NCBI GenBank assembly: GCA_025093555.1
Contig: JAIWNF010000015.1
Span: forward strand, 558,001 to 622,000
Reading direction: 5' to 3'
Source: Circinella umbellata
Lineage: Eukaryota > Mucoromycota > Mucoromycetes > Mucorales > Lichtheimiaceae
Length of the DNA: 64,000 nucleotides
Positions within the stretch are counted from its first letter, which is position 1, and each line of letters begins with the position of its first letter. This document shows positions 59,673-64,000 of this stretch, piece by piece. The position numbers were made by a program, and so were the translations under genes. The notes beneath the pieces are model-generated. The model made no database searches. It worked only from the letters and a program-made list of their open reading frames with translations, and was not told where the DNA came from.

Positions 59673-62600
59673 TTTTTTTTTATTATTTTATATTTTATTT
59701 GTAACAACAAATCCCCTAAAATTTTAATTTCTTTTTTTTTTATATAACTACCTATTGTGGTGGTTAATTCCATCTTTCAAACTTCTTCACTTTTTCTCTC
59801 AAAGTCGTTTTTTTATTATACATGTCCCAATCTCTAGCAATTATTTTTTTTTTAATTATTTTTTTTTTCGAATATTCTTTTCCAAAGTATCTAAATTGTA
59901 TTTTCTCCCAACCTTCTTCTTATCTTTTGACGCCCTTTCATCCCAACCAAGAGATTTTTTTTTTTTTGCCTTTGAAAAAATAGAAAGAAAATAAAATATT
60001 TTGAAGAATATCATATTATAGAATATTATTATTATTATTATTATTATTATCAATTAATATGTCAATTAAATATACTAAATATTGTTAGGATCAAAAAAAA
60101 AAATTGATTATCGAACGTTCGAATCAAAGAATTATTTGGTCATGCACAACCTCCCCCCCATAAATCATTTCACACGTGGTAAATTACTCGATTTTTTGAA
60201 TATCAGCGACATAAAAAGCAAAAGTTTTCCTCTCCTTAAAGTTATATGAGGAAGCAAATAGAATACATAAAAGAATTCTTTAGTTACTTAAACCAAAAAA
60301 AGTGAGTTGTAAATTACAACTTTATGTGTGTATATATGCAAAATAAATAATAATAAAAATAAAAAGCAGTAAATCAAATCATGATATGAAGGATCTCTTT
60401 ATTTTATTTTGAAAAGACAAAGAGTCCCAATTATTTTTAGTTTTGTTGTTGTTGGGGGAAAAAATAAATTCAAAGGAATAAATTAAGAATGGTATAGTGG
60501 TACATAAATGTACACAGATCTTTTTGGATTTATTATTATTATTATATTTACTATATATAGTATATAGTAAATGATAGATATAGCATAAACTTACCCCCTC
60601 CTACTTTGTTCGATAATCGAGATTATAACTATATTTTCTTTTTTTTATAATAATAAAATATATAAACATTTCTTTTAAAGTTGTACCATTAACTACTATG
60701 CTAATTTAACCTGTTACTTTTTTTTTACGTAAAAAAAAAATACTGAAAAAAAAAGAACGAGAAAGTAAATCAAATTTATCTACTTGGATTTTTGCTAATT
60801 GTCAAAAAAAAGCCATATGAAGATATATTAAAGAAACTAAATGTTTTTGTTTTCAAATAACATATCTTTTAGCATACCGTATTATTTATTCTTTATGGTT
60901 CTCTCTTATTTCTATATATATACATTAACCTTGAATCTTTCAATAAATAAAAACAATTTATACATAAAAAATCATTAATCGATTCGACGTATGGGATTAA
61001 TAAATTTGCGTTTCATTGTATTGAAACAATTTGTACTCATTCAACAATGTAACTCTATCAATTGAAAAAGGAAACACACACACATACATACATAGTTGAG
61101 AGCAAGTGTTTTTTTATGAGATTAATTAAAAAACAAAATTAAGATCAGACCAGGTAACCATGTTTTAAAATAAGTTTTTGTTTGTTTATATCAAAGTATA
61201 ATCTTGAGCAGGATAAATAAGATCTGAGCAACTGAGCTTTTTGATGATGAAAAAAAAACAAGTATATGAAAAATGCTATCGACTTAAAAAGAAAAGCAAT
61301 TATACACTACATGCACTAAAAAGTCTTTCACGTCGAGTATTCACAGAATCGATTAATAAAACAGCTCTAAATATTAAGATATTTCAACAGAAAGATATTT
61401 CTTTTTTGTATTAAATAACAACTATAGAAGCAGATTCATTAGCATATAATGGAATACAAAGGAATATAATATATCATTGTTATAGCTACTTAATTACATA
61501 CTTAATATAACCGAACTAAAAAAATAATATTATGGATCATTACGTAAATAAATAAAACCTAAAACTCTTCCATACTTTAAATACTACTACTACTATAACA
61601 ATAACGGAAACGGAAACGCACATAACCGCAGAGAGTTTTTTTCAATTTAAGCATATTACTATATATATCTATATATATATCTTTTTTCTTCATGTATTTG
61701 CTTAAAGTAATTTACATAGTGATCAATAAAATGATAAGTGCTCTCATCTGTGCAAGCGAGAGCACCTAATGTGTACAGATTAGTTATCAAAAATGAAAAT
61801 TTTATTTTTGGCAGGTTGTCAACCAGAGAGCAACTTTGAAGGTCAAAAATGTGGTGTGCCTTTACTACCAATCTATTTTTTTTTTTTTTTTTTTCAAAAA
61901 TAGACAAATAAAATTATATTTTAATAAGCAAAACAGATAACACTGGACTTGAACTAATGTAAGGAATCGAACTCAAGGGTAAAATAAAATAAAGGTTTAC
62001 CAACGTGTAGATATACTCTACACGGCCGTGCTCTCAATTCTTTACCCTAACGACCAAAAAAAACTTTTATCTTTTTTGGGTGAACCTTGTTTTTGGGCGT
62101 ATGAATTATTAAGACTCATGATCAAATGTAATTCTGCTACCAGGTGAGTCTAATTATATTAAGAGAGAATAAGACTATTTCTTTTAGCTTTTCATTAATG
62201 AAAATATATGAATATAAAAAAAAAAAAGAGAACTCTATTCACTGTTAATGTCATTTTCCAAAACGATGAATTACAAGTATATGATGGTATATATGTCCCT
62301 CGTGTGTTTTTGTTATGGCTATTTAAGAAAATATATATTGGAGTGTTTATTGTACTTTCTAGAGCTTTTCTTAAGTAAAAGTAGTATTATATCATTGCTC
62401 CACTTATAATATAATTAACCAGTGAAAAACAGTCAGGGAAGAAGGGGATCAAAACGTTTTTACACAATAAATAACGAGGGCATTCTCATTAATTGTAATA
62501 GCATATACTCAAACAGAAATTCTATTGATTAATAATTAATACAGTAATAGATAAAATTAAGTAGCACGTCAAATAAATCAAAGAAGTACAAAAGTACTAG

Positions 62601-62681
62601 GTAAGAGTTTTATTTTAAAAAACAAAAAAAAAATAAGCATCACAGCACTCTCATCTCAAAGCATTTAATGTTTTCCTATTA
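59673..62681. other. Intergenic, 3.0 kb, no gene seen
   Basis: This is AT-rich DNA with an ATT microsatellite near 60028-60050, TATA-type runs near 60545-60570 and a long T run at 61879-61895. One structured patch is at 61998-62022, where GTGTAGA and TCTACAC pair around ATAC (see rejected items). No reading frame on either strand was supported. Confidence 0.45.
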
Positions 62682-63491
62682 CAGTAAGTATTCGTTAAAC
62701 CGGTACTCAATATATGTGAGGGTTTGTACCGGTTTAGCGAATTACCGGTTTAACGAATTGAAACGCAGCTGGTACTAATATGTAGAATATACTGAAAAAA
62801 CAACTAAGCTGTACGGATAAGATAAAAAAAATGATAGCTGATATAATGTATCTATGCCATTATGAGCTAATATTTTGGTGATAAAAATGATATTAGTGTA
62901 CAGTATTCATCGAATAGTGATAGTTAACCAGAGACAGGATTAATAGTGAATGTACAACAAAGTGTGTTCAAAATATGGACCATGGTTAGCGATTGAATAA
63001 ATGAGTAAAAATGAATTGTATCAACAACATAATTACATACAGTACTCAATGGTAATAAACAAGTACGTGACAAAGTTGAAAAAGAAAATACATACATACC
63101 CAGATAAGAAAGAAGAAAAGCATCTGTGTCAAGTTGGTGAAAAAGAGACACTGTTATCAACAAGGTGTTGAGAAGGTTTCTTTTGACAGCTAGAATGATT
63201 TGTGTATTTTCAATTTCTATGGAAACAAAGTAGCCATCTGAAAAAAAAGGGAAGATCTTAGATGACGTTAAAGGAAGGTCGTGTCAATAATGTTACTAAT
63301 AAAAGATTGATATTATATGATATAAGATAGAATAATACTATTATAAACCCGGTAAATATTTAAGAAAGCTCACCGGATACCGGTTTAGCGAATTACCGGT
63401 ATTTTACTAAGTATATAAAAAATATTTAAGAGATACTACTGGTTTAGCGAAATACCGGTTTAACGAGCACCGGTTTAGCGAATACTTACTG
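62682..63491. mobile_element. MITE-A family, 810 bp, inverted copy C
   Basis: This copy has exactly the same length as the copy at 11780-12589 and the opposite internal orientation. TA flanks are at 62680-62681 and 63492-63493, with outer ends CAGTAAGTATTCG and CGAATACTTACTG. Internal CCGGTTTAGCGAA motifs recur at both ends. It has no coding capacity. Confidence 0.8.
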
Positions 63492-63875
63492 TATATATAA
63501 CGTCTCAGCACTTTTCCTAATATCACATACTCATTCATTTATATTTATAAACAATGTATATTAAGAATGACAAACTAGAATTAATTGATGGGATACGTGA
63601 TAAATTATAAATTATGATATTGATGAATTATACATATACTTCATTATTAGAAGGACAAAAGTAAACAAAAGAAGTAAAAAAAAAAGTAAAGTATTATAGT
63701 CAAATAGAGGTAAGTATTGGAGTGTATGTTAAAAGTAATACAATACGTACATAGAATATCGATAGTTTGGAGAGGTGGATATTGGTACCCATTCATTTCC
63801 TACAGTGCTGTATTCATAACGTATTTTTTGAATCAAGCTTCTTTTGTTATAAAAAAGCTTATGCTTTTATTTTTT

Positions 63876-64000
63876 TTATATAGCATAATCAAAAACAATT
63901 TTATTTTTATTTTTGTCTTTGTCTTTGTCTTCTTCCTCTTCTTTTTCTTGTTTTTCTTTTTCTTCTCCTTGTTCTTCTTTTATTTCTTTTTTTCGCCTTT
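63876..64000 (-). CDS. C-terminal tail of a gene leaving the window
   Basis: From the right edge the minus strand is open for about 40 residues in one frame. It is strongly charged (KKEIKEEQGEEKEKQEKEEE, then alternating Asp-Lys) and ends NKIVFDYAI with a TAA at 63876-63878. The codon pattern GAA/AAA/CAA is coherent, but low-complexity sequence can be open by chance. The rest of the gene is outside the window and no family can be named. Confidence 0.4.
   Translation of the reverse strand, partial: RRKKEIKEEQGEEKEKQEKEEEEDKDKDKNKNKIVFDYAI

Noticed and set aside
61950..62060. tRNA-like patch on the minus strand (GAGTTCGATTCC T-arm-like sequence and a GTGTAGA/TCTACAC hairpin)
   Set aside because: I could not pair a 7-bp acceptor stem or a standard D-arm with correct spacing; tRNAscan-SE would decide, a score above its cutoff supporting it.
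1..64000. CRISPR arrays, rRNA, LTR retrotransposons, viral integrations
   Set aside because: Looked for; no regularly spaced direct repeats, no rRNA-like sequence and no LTR pairs around a gag-pol frame were seen.

Overview
The window looks like nuclear DNA of an early-diverging filamentous fungus, most likely Mucoromycota (Mucorales-like). It is AT-rich, full of poly(A)/poly(T) runs, and its genes carry many short GT-AG introns. The conserved genes are fungal (CYP61/ERG5, ATG13, NPRL2, a GPI-type chitin deacetylase). The taxonomic call is inference; no marker gene is present.

Three zones can be seen. (1) 0-12 kb: a divergent pair of decayed, unrecognised gene copies (0.2-1.6 kb), then three intact genes: inorganic pyrophosphatase (minus), sterol C-22 desaturase ERG5/CYP61 (plus) and a secreted thaumatin-like protein (plus). 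(2) About 11.8-46.2 kb: an island of repeats and mobile DNA with almost no core genes. It holds TA-flanked MITEs of at least four kinds, a three-deep transposon nest containing a perfect head-to-tail dimer of a 2161-bp unit, LINE retrotransposon remains, a 175-bp tandem repeat, two cytochrome P450 fragments, one decayed multi-exon gene, and five copies of an unrecognised gene family. Of those five, one is fully open (43.4-45.3 kb, 8 exons, 506 aa), one is frameshifted, two share the same premature stops and one is a small diverged remnant. One of the two copies with shared stops is a mosaic. (3) 46-60 kb: dense conserved genes: a DEAH-box RNA helicase (plus), ATG13 (minus), NPRL2 (plus) and a chitin deacetylase (plus). 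The right end holds an 810-bp MITE and the C-terminal tail of a gene that leaves the window.

The conserved genes are housekeeping or cell-envelope functions: pyrophosphate hydrolysis, ergosterol synthesis, ribosome/RNA metabolism, TORC1-autophagy signalling (ATG13 and NPRL2 are divergent neighbours) and chitosan formation at the wall. The most unusual material is the repeat island: a multi-copy, intron-containing gene family that has moved or been copied as about 3.3-kb blocks together with LINE tails and MITEs, and shows gene-conversion-like mosaicism. Exon boundaries were read by eye from GT-AG sites, reading phase and family similarity; no alignment or search was run.
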